A DNA stretch of 64,000 nucleotides, from assembly GCF_009870125.1 (NCBI RefSeq), contig NC_046681.1, positions 21,837,001 through 21,901,000 on the forward strand, read 5' to 3'. Within the stretch, counting starts at the first letter, position 1; the number at the start of each line of letters is the position of its first letter. This DNA is from Drosophila pseudoobscura. Its lineage: Eukaryota; Arthropoda; Insecta; Diptera; Drosophilidae. The notes under the pieces were generated by a model. That model saw only the letters and a list, made by a program, of their open reading frames with translations. It was not told the origin of the DNA and did no database searches. Positions 23,079-34,800 of the stretch are shown in pieces. A program made the translations under genes and the position numbers.

Positions 23079-24282
23079 ATGGCAAAAATCATACGTTGGG
23101 GCATCGCATCGGCTGGAAAGATCAGCGAGGATTTTGTGATTGCATTGAGCACACTGCCTGCCAGCGATCACAAGGTCCAGGCTGTGGCCGCTCGCGCTTT
23201 GGATAGGGCACAGGAGTTTGCCAAGAAACATGAGATTCCGAGTGCTTATGGCAGCTACGAGGAGTTGGCCAAGAGCAAAGATGTCGGTAAGTACCAAGAG
23301 CAATATATACCCTCCAAGAGGAGTATTAATGGTTTTCTTATTTCCCATAGATATCGTCTACATTGGCACCCTTAATCCCCAGCACTATGAGGTCTCCCTG
23401 CTGATGTTGAACAGTGGCAAGCATGTTCTCTGCGAGAAGCCTCTGGCCATGAACAAGAAGCAGGTGGAGGGCATCCTGGCTGCCGCCAAGGCCAACAAAC
23501 GCTTCTTCATGGAGGGCGTATGGTCACGCTTCTTCCCTGCCTACCAGCGTGTTCGTGAGGCGATCTCTGGGGGACAATTGGGCGAGGTTAAAGAGGTTGT
23601 GGTTAACTTTGGTTTCCCCCTAGGCAATGTGGATCGTTTGCAGTGAGTGACAGTCACCCTTTCCCTCCGATAGTTCTTTTGTAAATAATTCTCTATTTTC
23701 CTTTAAGGAAACGCGAATTGGGTGGAGGAGTGGTCTACGACCTGGGCGTGTATACAATTCAGGTTTCGCAGTGGGCCTTCCAGGAGAAGCCACTGAAGAT
23801 CGAATCGAGTGGCACCACCAATGCCGAGGGCATTGATGATGATGTGAGTTCCACTTTGACCTACACCGGTGGACGCACTGCACGCATGCGATTCTCCTCC
23901 AAGGTAAAACTGGACAACACCGCTGTGATCAAGGGCACCAAGGGACAAGTGACGGTAGGCATTTGAGCAGCCGCGTATTGCCAGATAAATGGTTTTTAAT
24001 TGTGGATTTTCCTTTGCGTAGCTGATTGATTTTTGGTCCCCCAACAAACTGATCGATATCGATGGCAAGGAGAAGGAGTGGGTACCGCCCAAGGGCAAAT
24101 ATCCAACAAATTATGGTAATTCCGAGGCCATGCGCTACGAGGCGGAGGCTGTCCGCCAGTCCATACTCGCCGGCGATGTGGAGAACAAGAACGTGAGCTA
24201 TGCTGACAGCCTGCTCATTGTTGAGATTCAGGATACCATTCGCAAGCAGATCGGTGTGCTGAATAAATTCGATGAGGAATGA
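23079..24282 (+). CDS. Trans-1,2-dihydrobenzene-1,2-diol dehydrogenase-like, gene A (GFO/IDH/MocA family)
   Basis: Four exons: 23079-23286, 23351-23642, 23708-23954, 24022-24282; 335 residues, the usual size of dimeric dihydrodiol dehydrogenase. The N-terminal Rossmann fold starts at once with [13 protein letters not shown]. The family motif CEKPLAMN has the Lys implicated in catalysis and cofactor placement. [12 protein letters not shown] and [11 protein letters not shown] carry further conserved residues, including the Tyr near the active site. These enzymes use NADP to oxidise cyclic diols or some sugars in the cytosol. A similar gene follows at 25,224. D. melanogaster CG3597 and CG3609 are the candidates; which one is which cannot be told here. 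Confidence 0.88.
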
Positions 24283-25223
24283 ATTTATAGATTGTATTAA
24301 CCCATCAAATATATTAAATATTTTTTTAAATAAATGAAAACACTTAAATGTAGCTCCATCTTAGCCATGTGGCACTTGGGAAACTCCTCTCTCTCATTTC
24401 GATTTAACAAACACTGCGATAAGGGGCGAGAATATTGATTGTAGAATGACATTCCCATAGGTCGATGCTCAACATGATTGGGCACAAAAGATCACGTTTT
24501 CATTGCGTGATGGAATTCGTTCTTAATGAAAAGCGAGGGGCAGAGGCAGGGTTTCTCTTATCTTAAAGTCTAGTGGGGTTTCTATATCTTATCTGGCGGG
24601 AGGTATAGTACGCGTTGAGCTAGAAGTTCTAAAAGAATGCAACAAACGAATTCTTAAAGGAGTAAATCCAAAGGCCGCACATAAAACATATTGTAAATCT
24701 CTTCTTTTCCATAAAATTCTAGAAACTCTTTTAGTTCTTAGCACTATCAGCATTTGTTTGTTGTGTTTCTTGGGCTTCTAAATATTTTGCACAACTGTAC
24801 TTTTTGCCTCACTCGTAGACTTTTATAGACATTTGTGGGTTATCTTTTGATAGTCTGAAAAAAGGGGCTCGTCTTCTGAGAGATAACAAGCAATTACGCC
24901 ATTTGTCCATTGTTTTAATGGCGTAGAACACTTGAAAGCTAAAGAGTGCCTCTAGAGAGATTCCCAGTAGACCTTGAGATGCATTCGAGAACTGAGAGCG
25001 GAAATGCGAACAGAGAATTACAGAAATTTACAGAGAATTACATTTATCTATGATAAATGGATATCCAAAAGAGAACAGAATGGGAATTGAAGGGGTTTCC
25101 TTATAGTAAGAACCCTACCTTTAAATAGCTTACAATATAATACAATTTAACAGTTTCCCTTTCCCTTTACATCCATCATCATCATCCCCGTTTAGAGGCT
25201 TGTGCTTGTGACTTCTCTCTACG
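24283..25223. other. Spacer between the two dehydrogenase genes
   Basis: Holds the 3' end of gene A (AATAAA-type signal at about 24,330) and the promoter of gene B, with a TTTAAATA TATA-like box at 25,130. TTATC/GATAA sites recur (near 24,558, 24,597, 24,840, 24,885 and 25,052), consistent with GATA-factor control in gut or fat body (inference). No other gene is seen. Confidence 0.5.
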
Positions 25224-26552
25224 ATGAATGTCTCTTATCAGGCGGAATGCAATGAAAACTGCAATGAATGCAGATGCCATGGACTGATAGTACAGGCCGC
25301 CAACTCGGGACTACGTATCATTATAATGGCGTCAGTAGCAGTCCGGACACGAGCCAGCGAGACAGACTCTCAAATCCACGGAACGATGCAGAGCCAAACC
25401 AATTTGAAATGGGGTATAGCAGCCGCTGGTAGGATCACCCAGGACTTTGTCACGGCTCTAAACACCATCGAAAAGTCGCAACATGTGGTTGTGGCTATTG
25501 CCGATGTGGATGGCCCGAGGGCACAGGAGTTTGCCCAAAGAAATCAGATCCCTCGTCACTATGACGGTTTCGATGCCTTGGCTTTGGATCGCGAGGTGGA
25601 TGTGGTGTATGTGGGGACGCTAAATCCCTTCCACTATGCTGTCGTTCATCTGCTGTTATCCAGGGGAAAGCATGTGCTCTGCGAGACACCTATGTGTCTG
25701 GGTTTGGAACAGGCCAAGGAGCTGTGTGTCTTGGCAGAGCAGCGTGGGGTTTTCCTGATGGAAGGTAAGACTTGGGAGCGAGAGATTTAAGTAATACTCA
25801 AATGGAGCCTCTTTCTTCTATTCAGGCATGTGGTCGCGCTTCTTTCCCAGCTATGATCGTCTTAGGGAACTATTACAGAGCGATGCCATTGGGGAGGTAA
25901 CCCTCGTGAAGGTCCAGCATGGCTTCCGGTTGGCACATGTAGAACGTGTCTCCAATCGAGATCTGGGTGGCTCCATTATCCTGGATCTGGGGATCTATGC
26001 CTTACAGTTGGCACAATTAGTGTTTGGCAGCTCTCCCGTAAAGATCCTCCCGAATGGCACGCTACTGAACAAAGATCGCGTGGATGTTCAAACCGAGTTT
26101 ATACTGGACTATGGCGAAGGTCGGCGCATGGTGGCTTTGGTCACTGGCCTAGAGAATCTGGAGAACGATGCCATCATTGTGGGCACGAAAGGCGAGATTA
26201 AGGTGAGCTCTTATCTCTCTTTGTTGCACCATTTGACCTGCAGATCAATGGAATTATCAGTGGCACTCACAACATTGAATACTTTTTCTTTCGACAGCTC
26301 TCCAACTATTGGTGCTGCACACAGATGACACGCTCCAATGGTCCGCCCGAAAGCTGGCCCTTGCCCAGGGCTAAATTTGATTTTCATTATACCAACACCT
26401 GTGGCCTGCGGTACGAGGCGGAGGAGGTGCGTCGCTGTATCGAGAAGCGTCTGCTGGAGAGTCCAAAGTTTCCACATGCCGCCAGTCTGGAGATTATAGC
26501 CATCAGCGATGAGATGAGGCGACAAATAGGTGTTACTTTTGATGAAATCTAG
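25224..26552 (+). CDS. Dihydrodiol dehydrogenase-like, gene B, with altered EKP motif
   Basis: Three exons: 25224-25764, 25826-26202, 26298-26552; 390 residues from the first ATG. The family core starts later: MQSQTNLKWGIAAAGRITQ from 25,386 would give 336 residues, the normal length. 25,327 is another possible start. The extra N-terminus contains a Cys-rich stretch CNENCNECRC. The Rossmann part, GMWSRFFPSYDR and LDLGIYALQL are kept as in gene A. The EKP motif reads CETPMCLG, so the family Lys is Thr. The enzyme may have altered activity or none. Intron positions differ from gene A: gene B has two introns, not three. It is the second of a tandem pair and shares no overlap with the convergent CSRNP gene. 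Confidence 0.83.
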
Positions 26553-28396
26553 GTACAAGAATATAGGGATATAGGGATAAGTATTTGTAATCGATTTTAC
26601 TTCAGGAAAAATTATACTTTGAATTTCACAGATATATGAATGATTTTTATAGAGTCTCTCAAAGAATAGAATACTGAAATCTATTAAAAGTCTTTTGGAA
26701 ATCTTCTACATTTGGTGCAAGTGGAATTTAGAAGATAGATAATTATTAATTTTCGTCTTTAAACTCATTATTCTAGCATTTATAAGGATAGAAATTTGAT
26801 GATGATGTGCGTTTTTGTCCATTCTTTCAGTTTCTTTTAACTTGACAGAACTGTTGACATTAGTGACATTGCTTTATGGTATTAAGTATGGGTGGAAAGA
26901 GAGAGATACATCGCGCATCAGATATTCGATACAAGCATATAGGTTTACGATCCCATCCCCCATGCGACCCATTCGCTGCGATGAATGTGTTTATTTGAGC
27001 TTGCCCAATGCAATATTTACAATGCAGCGACACCCATCTTTGGGCCATGCCACATACACGGCGTATGTGTAATGCGGAATGTGGCATCTGGCAGGAGCAT
27101 GTAGGATGGAGGATGGAGATGATGTGCCTTAGCGTGCTCGTCTTCTTGTAGTGCAAGAATTAAAATTAGGATATAACTAGATTGAGGTTGTGTTTCTTAT
27201 CCTTCTCTCTGTTTTTCTCCATCTATCATGACAAATGCGAGCGATATTAAGAAAGATCGTGGATTCACATGGACTACATTTTTATTTAGGATGTTGAGAT
27301 TTACCTTTATTTATGATGACGATGGCCTCGAGGAGAGTTGTTAGAGCCTTTGCATTCTCTGATTGCGTCCGTATGACCGGCAGACCTTTCTTCTTTTTCC
27401 AAGTGTAGCTGCAGCGGTTTTAGGAGCTGAAAGAAGACAAATATTTTTACTTTTAAACAAATATTTTGTGGAAATAAAATTGGGAATAATTTTCTTAATT
27501 GTATGTAGTACAAAACCTTTATCACTTCACAAATCCAGTAACAGTTCATTGAAATCTTGTTCTATATTTGTATTCAATATTTATTTAAATAATTTGCAAT
27601 GATTTTTCCTTGCTTTGTTTTTTTATTATATTTTCTCTTTCATTTTGCATCGGTATCATATTTTCATCTTTCTTTCAGCTTTCTCTTTGCAATCAATATA
27701 CTATATAGAGCATATACAATATTTATAAATCAATGTCTAATGGTTATTGTTGCTGCCATTTCTTGTTAGGAATTAAATATTTAATTAAAGGTCGGAAATT
27801 AGTTGAGCTTAAAGACTAAATGAATACTTAAACGCAGCTTAAACCCAGAGGATAAATAGAAAGTTCATTAATTAGTTTGGTTTTTTGTAACTAAATGCAA
27901 GAATACAAAAAAAAAAAAATAATAATATAAATGAAGATATTAATGTTACTTTCAGATCTTAAATCAGATTTAGACACACAATTATATTTTGGAAATTCGT
28001 TGGAACTAACAATAAATAAGGAATTTCAAACATTCTTTCCTTAGTATATTCTTAACACAATAATTAATTTAGAAACAATGTCTTAAGGGGCTAGAAACCA
28101 TTATATATCATATAATTTTTGAAAAACGCGTTGGAAACGAAAAACTTAAGCAACAAAGTGTTTAAATTACATTTTTCGCACTTACGAGATTATCTAGAAC
28201 TTTTTTTTCTTAACAATAAAAAAATGATTTTTACAAGGGTGTGTGTGTGTGGAAGGCTTGCCACTGCCACTGCCATTGCCGTCACCGTCATCGTCGCCTT
28301 AAACGTAATGAAGTCTTTTGCTGTGTAAAATTGCTATAAAAACTATTCCCAGCTCTCTCTCTCTCTCTCTCTGTCGGTTGTTCCCATACGTTTATT
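26553..28396. other. Convergent 3' regions of dehydrogenase B and CSRNP
   Basis: AT-rich, with no supported coding gene. The right part should be the 3' UTR of the minus-strand CSRNP gene. A CT dinucleotide run lies at 28,353-28,372 and a poly-A run at about 27,908. I see no RNA gene. Confidence 0.5.
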
Positions 28397-31019
28397 TTAT
28401 GCGGTTTCGGTCAGGGATTGCACATCCAGCGGCTGACGGGGTTGTGGAGCAGGTGGTGGCAGTGGATTGACGGCTGCTATCGTTGGCATTTTACTCTCCA
28501 CCACCGCCACAATGGGCGTGGGATTGACGAGGGGCGGTGGCAGCGCCTCAAAGGTCATGCAGCTGCGCTGCGAATCCTCAACAATGGGCGGCGTGTCAAT
28601 GGAGTCGATCGTAGACGAAGTAGAGCTGGTTATTACACCGCTATAGCCCTCAGAGACGGCCACCAACGCGGCGGTGGTATTACGATTGTGCTGCAGCAGA
28701 TCATTGATCTGGGAGAGGCGCGAGGAACTGGCTAGCGGTGCATTCAGGCTGATGAAGTCATTGGTCGTGGCGGAGGCGGTGGAGGAGGAGGTGGTGGTTC
28801 CACTGAGGCGGTTGCAACTGCTGCCACTAATCGACGAGGCAGCAGTCATGGAGGCGGCGGTGGTTTGGTATTGGGCATTGCTCGAGGCTGTCGTTGTGGC
28901 ATTCCCAAATGGTGGCGCGGAGGGCACCGAACAAGAGCTAAAGCCGCCACTGGGTGCCACGGCAACGGGTGATGCTGAGAGCGGCTGATAGGCGGACTGG
29001 TAGGAAGTGAGCTGCAAAAAGAATTGCAAATTCAAATCAAGGGATATCCTTTGGTCTGACTGTTTTGTCACTTACCTGGGCACTGCCATAGCTCAGCGAT
29101 TGATAGAGCTCCCCGTAGGAGGGTGTGGCGTTGCTACCGCTGGCAAAGAGACCCGAATCCAGACTATCCAACTGGGCATAGGCCGTCGCATAGCTGCTCT
29201 GTGGCTGCTGGGGATTGGTCGGTATAGGAGGAGGCACCACCACGGCTTGCTGTTGCTGCTGGTAATAGCTGACACTGCTCTCGGGCGTGTACGCGGGGGA
29301 GGCATAACCCGAGCTATAGTTCGACTGCGTTTGCATGAAGTAACAATGGGAGGCCGCGGCCGTGGGGGATGCCACAGCACCACTGGGGACCCCTGTCCCC
29401 ACGGAAGAGTACGTCAGGGAGCTGCTCTGCGGCGGCTGTTGCTGAATGTGCCCCTGGGCGCCCTGACGCTGCTCCAGATCCAGCCGCATTACCGTGTGGA
29501 TATAGTGGGTGCGCACACGCGTCGGATTGAACTCCACGCGGCCGACGGTGTTGCCGCAGGCCTCTCGCGAACAACCGCAGGGGAACATGGAGCGATCCAC
29601 CTGGCATTTGATGCCCGCCTGGCTGCAGGCGCAGGTCTCCGGGTCGCAAAATTCGCGGCACGAACAGCCGCACACTTCGCGCGAGTTTCGGATATCCCGG
29701 CATTCGATCTTTTCGCTTGCATCGATCTTCCGCACGCCCGCCGCCTTGAGCAGGGCTCGCCGCTGCTTGGGCGACATCGTGGTCAGGAAACCATTGGAGC
29801 CATCGTCCGCATCCGAGCCACTGCCCTCGCTGAGGAAATCCTCTTCCGATTCCTCAGTGTCTTCGCTGCTGGAGCCTCGTGGCTGCACATCCTGGTTCTG
29901 GCTGCGATGGGCACGCCTCAACTCGGCCGCATGCTCCGCCAGGGTCATAGTTTTGAAGGCAATGTGGCGCGCTCCCATCCCGAGGGTACAACCGCCGAGG
30001 GTGGGCACACAGCTGAACCCCTGCTGTCGAGGGAAGTAATAGATCTTGACGTTGTCAAAATTTATGCTGCGCTTTGGACGTTTCTGCGCGGCGACGGTGC
30101 TGGCTGCCGACAGTGCGGTGCCGGACATATCGGGCACCAGATCGATGGCATCGCTTTCGTTATCCTCCAGACGACGCTTCAGATTCGAACGCTTGGGCTC
30201 TGGCACCACTGGCTGCTCCTTGAGCGTGATTCTGGTCGTTTCGCTGCCCAAACCAGAGTCTGAGCCACCGTCCCGCATCTCATCTTCTTTGGTCTTGGCC
30301 CGCTGCTGCTTCGCCTGGGGCACGGGGCAGCTGCTGACGTTGCTGCCACCACCACTACCACCACTGAGGGGTTCCGACTCTGTGTTGAGCTTCAGCCAAA
30401 GCAGATCACCGCTGGTGTCCACCTCCTCGTTGGTGGTCACCGAAGACGAGTCCAGAATATTGTCTATGGCCAGGGGATCCTCGGAAATATTGTCCGATGC
30501 AAGGGAAGTGTTGAGGAGATCTGAGTCACTCAGGACGATAATTTCGTTGTTGGGAAAATTATCAAGTTCCAGGAACTGCTCGTCGAGTTCGCCATCGTTC
30601 GGCGTCCCCGGTTCGTTGGCAAAGTCCGCCAGCTCGTCATCCATCTGGAGATTGGGCGGAAGGGAGAGCGGTGGAAGCGGGAGTTGCAGGGGCAGCCTTA
30701 TACCAGCCATGGCCTTGGCCTTGGCAGCATGCACTTTAGTGGCATCGATTATGGATGTCTTGATTTGACGTTCAATGTCATCCTCCATGATGTACTCTTC
30801 CTCCTCATCCTCTTCCTCCAGCAAGAGCCCACTGTCTTGTCCCTCCTCCTCATACTCGATGCGTCGCCTCGTCGCCTCATGGGTATTCAATGGTGCCACT
30901 GCTGCTGCTGCTACTCCCGGTGCTGTGGATGTGGGTGTGGGTATGGGTGTTGTCGTTGGGCTGAACATGTTGGAGCTGCTGGCATTTTTTTGTATGTACG
31001 TGAAGATCTTCTTAAACAT
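28397..31019 (-). CDS. Axud1: Cysteine/serine-rich nuclear protein (CSRNP; Axin up-regulated 1)
   Basis: Two coding exons: 31019-29076 and 29011-28397; 852 residues. The diagnostic CSRNP domain lies at about residues 430-510. It has a KIECRDIRNSREVCGCSCREF segment followed by a dense Cys cluster (CDPETCACSQAGIKCQ, CGCSREACGN) and ends with NPTRVRTHYIHT. Acidic and Ser-rich regions lie before it (EEEDEEEEY near residue 70) and Gln/Ser/Ala-rich sequence after it, which would suit a transcription activator. In flies Axud1 is a nuclear factor linked to Wnt and JNK signalling, apoptosis and proliferation control (family knowledge). A 5' intron is inferred from 31,473 (GTAAGT donor) to 31,099, just upstream of the start codon. 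The leader has a short upstream ORF MFRALRQ. Confidence 0.9.
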
Positions 31020-31810
31020 GCTCCTCGTGTGTCAGCCGCCAAACGGGTGTGGTGGAGACCTAAAAATCTGGGTTTTACTGCCGCAGGGCCCGAAACATCT
31101 GTAGAAAAAAATGTGTGGAATTAGCGAAAATAAGTCAAAAAAAACTTTCCTATAGTTTATATAATATAAAGCAGGAGGGGAGGCAGAAAGATATACACCC
31201 TCCGATCGGGTGTGTATATATAAACGTTATTTGAGACGACTTCCTGCGACCACCGGTGGGCCACCGCCCTGAACCCATTAGGCAGGAGGGGACGGTACCG
31301 ATCCGATCGCTGGCTTAGAACCTTTTTACTTGGAACTTGTGTCTTTTTTTTTTTTGCTGCTCGTTATTTCAACAATTTGAGAAAGCAAATTTCCACTCGA
31401 ACCAAAACTTAAAATCAATAATGTTTAGGTACAGCGTGTGGGCGGAGAGAGGGCGGGTTCGGGAAGGACTTACCTTTGCGAGCAGTACGCTGAGATTTTT
31501 ATTTACGTGAAGGATTCGGTGGATTGTGGGTTTTTTGTGGCTCCTTTCTGGAATTTGCGTTGCAGCTGCGATGAAAAGTGCGACGATGCGAGAGACAGAG
31601 AGAGATGACGAAAGGCGCAACTGTGTGTGTGTGTGTGTGTGTGCGTGGAAGGAGGCGCTTCAGCGATTGGCAATCGATGGGCTGTGTCTGAGTGCGATCT
31701 CAGTTATTTTACTAGACAAGGCTGTAATTTTGTTTTCTAAAAACTATACAATTTTTACACCGTTACTTTATTTTTTTCACTTTTTTGCTTTTTGCGAGCA
31801 GAACCTCTTG

Positions 31811-31892
31811 CAGTGTGACCGCGGACTTATAATACCCTCTGAACATCGTAAATATACCGTCCCATTTTCAAATTATACCGTAAATATACCGA
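31811..31892 (-). promoter_or_regulatory. Housekeeping-type core promoter of CSRNP (motif 1 plus Ohler-6 composite)
   Basis: On the minus strand, 31821-31811 reads CGGTCACACTG, an exact match to Ohler motif 1 (YGGTCACACTR, bound by M1BP). Just upstream in the same orientation, 31,849-31,892 carries GGTATATTTACGGTATA, a TTTGAAAATGGGA spacer and CGGTATATTTACG. Both motif types mark Drosophila promoters. The 5' non-coding exon inferred to end at 31,474 lies downstream. Confidence 0.7.
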
Positions 31893-34800
31893 TGAAAAAA
31901 CAAACTTATCCCTTTATTTGAACAGGATAACAGCTTGAGTTAAACGTCCATCCTTCCCTTTATCTATGCATAGAAAGGATCACGATATCTTTCTCCTAAA
32001 CTGCGCTAAAGTTCTTCGAAATGCATAATTTTCTTGGAGAGTATTTTAATACCTACTTGTCGACATCGTTCTCTGTCCATGATCGGAAATCATATTCCTC
32101 GATTTTGATATTCGGTTTGGGATTGCTAGCTAGATAGGACCCTCAGCACTAAATACATAATTTTATCCCATCTATAGATCAATTTTCTAATAGATATGCT
32201 AATTTTGGTAGCTTTTTTTTATTGCAGTTTTTCTAAAAAATGTTTAAGCTAATAAAGTCAAAGTTGAAAGACGTACGTGTGTATGAAATGTTACGTCATT
32301 GTTGCTGGTCAACAGGTATTCGCTATGAGTGTGGTTATATTTATACCCTATTTCATTTAATTGATATTCAAAATATGGTTTCCAAGCTGATTTGAAACGA
32401 AATCAGTAATGATCTTTTCTCACATTGAATTGTTTTTTACCTATTCATACATTTGCATTTGCTTGTATTCCGTATGAACATCTCGATTCCGATACCTCAG
32501 GATTCTCAGGCTCTGTGGGAAACCAAAACTTTAAACTGTCTAGTTTCTATATTCGTAAGAGTCTAAGATGACAAACATTTCCTCAATTCTATAATATCCT
32601 CTTTTCGAGGGTATTCAGAGAGAGCGAAAAAGAGAGCCAAAAAGAGAGCAAAACGCGCTATAACCCGTTTCGGAGAACGCAGTTCAGTTACCGATTCTAT
32701 CGACTGGATACGAGTACTTCGCGCCAAAGAGAAATTGTTTGAAAGTGAATGAGTGGCAAGGATATACATGCATTCCAGTGGGTTAAATTATGCTGGGAGC
32801 ACGTCTTGAGAGCGGAAATTAAACAACCCGCGTGTGGAGGTAACGTAAGTATACTTTCAACTCAATTTCCACATCAAAATCGAAATGCTCTTGCAGTTTT
32901 TCCCGTTTTCCCTTGTTATTGGTGCAAATCAATCGTGGTTATTTCTATTTAGCTATATTTTGCTATTTGCTTTCTGTCATACGATACGTTGCAAACTTTT
33001 GGGCTAAATTAAGGACTTGGATGAAAAATTCATCCATGTTGCAGGGTGCAGCATATATGTTGACCATTTGATGTATATTATACTTTTCGTATATTTTTAC
33101 CTCTCTTTGTAAATGATGATGGATTGGGTGGACCTAAATTATTATTATTATTTGTACGACTTAACTCAAGTTGTTTTCCAGGTAAAATAAAAGGGGTTTA
33201 AGTGGGCTAATTTCGGTATATTTACGGAATACTTGAAAATAAGACGGTATGTTTCTGAGGGCCAGACGGTATATTCTATTATTTTATCGATAAGTCCATT
33301 TTCGTGGATAAAAAGAATTGTAAGTTTTAACAATAACCTGGGCAAACTAATTGCAAAAACAGTGATAAACGCAATAAAAAACACAAGCTGCACCTGGGAT
33401 AGACATAAAGTGCAAGTAACGATGACGTCTCCTGCGAAAATGACAAAAACAAGACTCGGACACTGGGAACTCAAAAGTCAATCGCTTCCCGTCTCTGTCT
33501 GCGTGCGTTTGTTGGTGACTGGGTGGGGAGAGAGTGTTTCAATAATCTGTCTAAAAACAAAGTGCCCTGCTGGAAAAGGCAGGAATAAACGTGCATAAAT
33601 CGATTCTCGCAATAGCAATGTGTGTGACAATATGAGAATCAAGTGTTGTAGCCCAATATTGCGTTGTTGTTTCCCATTAATTAAGAAAGTTGTGTAAAAT
33701 TTTTTTCCACCATTATTATCGTCATCGATAGCCGAGCAGAGGATAGAAAGCAATGAGAGCGAGTGAGATAGACGGCCATGAATTTTTGGGTGCGTTTTAT
33801 TCGAGCGTGTGTGGCGAAGCGAGATGGCACTATGCACTGCTGCTGCTCCAACTGCAGCGTGCACAGTGGTTGACAATAGCGCAATAAATCAGTTTCCCAT
33901 TTTCGCGACTATAAAGCCAGTGCAACACAGGTGTAGGAGAGGCAGCTGATCCGGGGTCTCATTATCTGTCGAATAATATGTACTCTTTCCCGCTCCAGGC
34001 AATGGAAATTGCTTGTTCTTTGTTCTACTTGGTTTTGCGTCTTAATTACAGTGTGTGTGTGTTTGTGTGTATTTATCTGCAATCCGTTTCTTATCGTGCC
34101 AGTCACTGCACGACCCCTCTCTTCCTCCTCCATACTCCGTGAGGCTGGATTACTTTTTCCACAAAATATTTCCCTTGGAGCCGAAATGTAAACAAAATCG
34201 CATAATTTTTTCTCAATTTCCATTTTGTTTATATTTGTGTGTTATTTTGCTAAATTTGCATTTGTGTAATTGAGAACGCTGTCGAGGGGACAAAGGGAGA
34301 ATTGATTTATAGTACACTACAGTGCATTCATACGTACATACATATGTTGGCTGCTAATTGTATTCCTATTCTTCTTTTTATGGACGTCCGTTATGCGTGC
34401 TGAGAAAATTGCACTTGTTGACTTTAAAGTGAGACAATCTTACTGTCGAGGGCAGACAACTAGGTCTTCAATATAAATACTTTTCTAGAATTTTTTAACT
34501 GCAATAGTTTAGTTTGATGTGCTAACTTACAATTCTGTTATTTGATCGTTTCATTCGTTCTCATTTATACATATTTTTGACCATTTATGAAAGCAAGTCA
34601 ATCAACTAAATGATTCATATTGCCTAATGGAACTATATTCGAATAGGACTTTTATTTTCTGCAGTAAAACTCCCGCTTCTGATCCTAATTCGTTGACCAT
34701 TGCTGTGTCCTAAGTGCGTGTTTATGTCTCTCTTCTCTACACTTTACCGCTTGTTCTTTCTCTCTTCTGTGTCCGAGTCCCATGTGGATGATTGTGTGGG

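Noticed and set aside
29007-30263. Plus-strand ORF of 418 codons
   Set aside because: Antisense to the CSRNP coding exon, crosses its intron, and has no recognisable domain.
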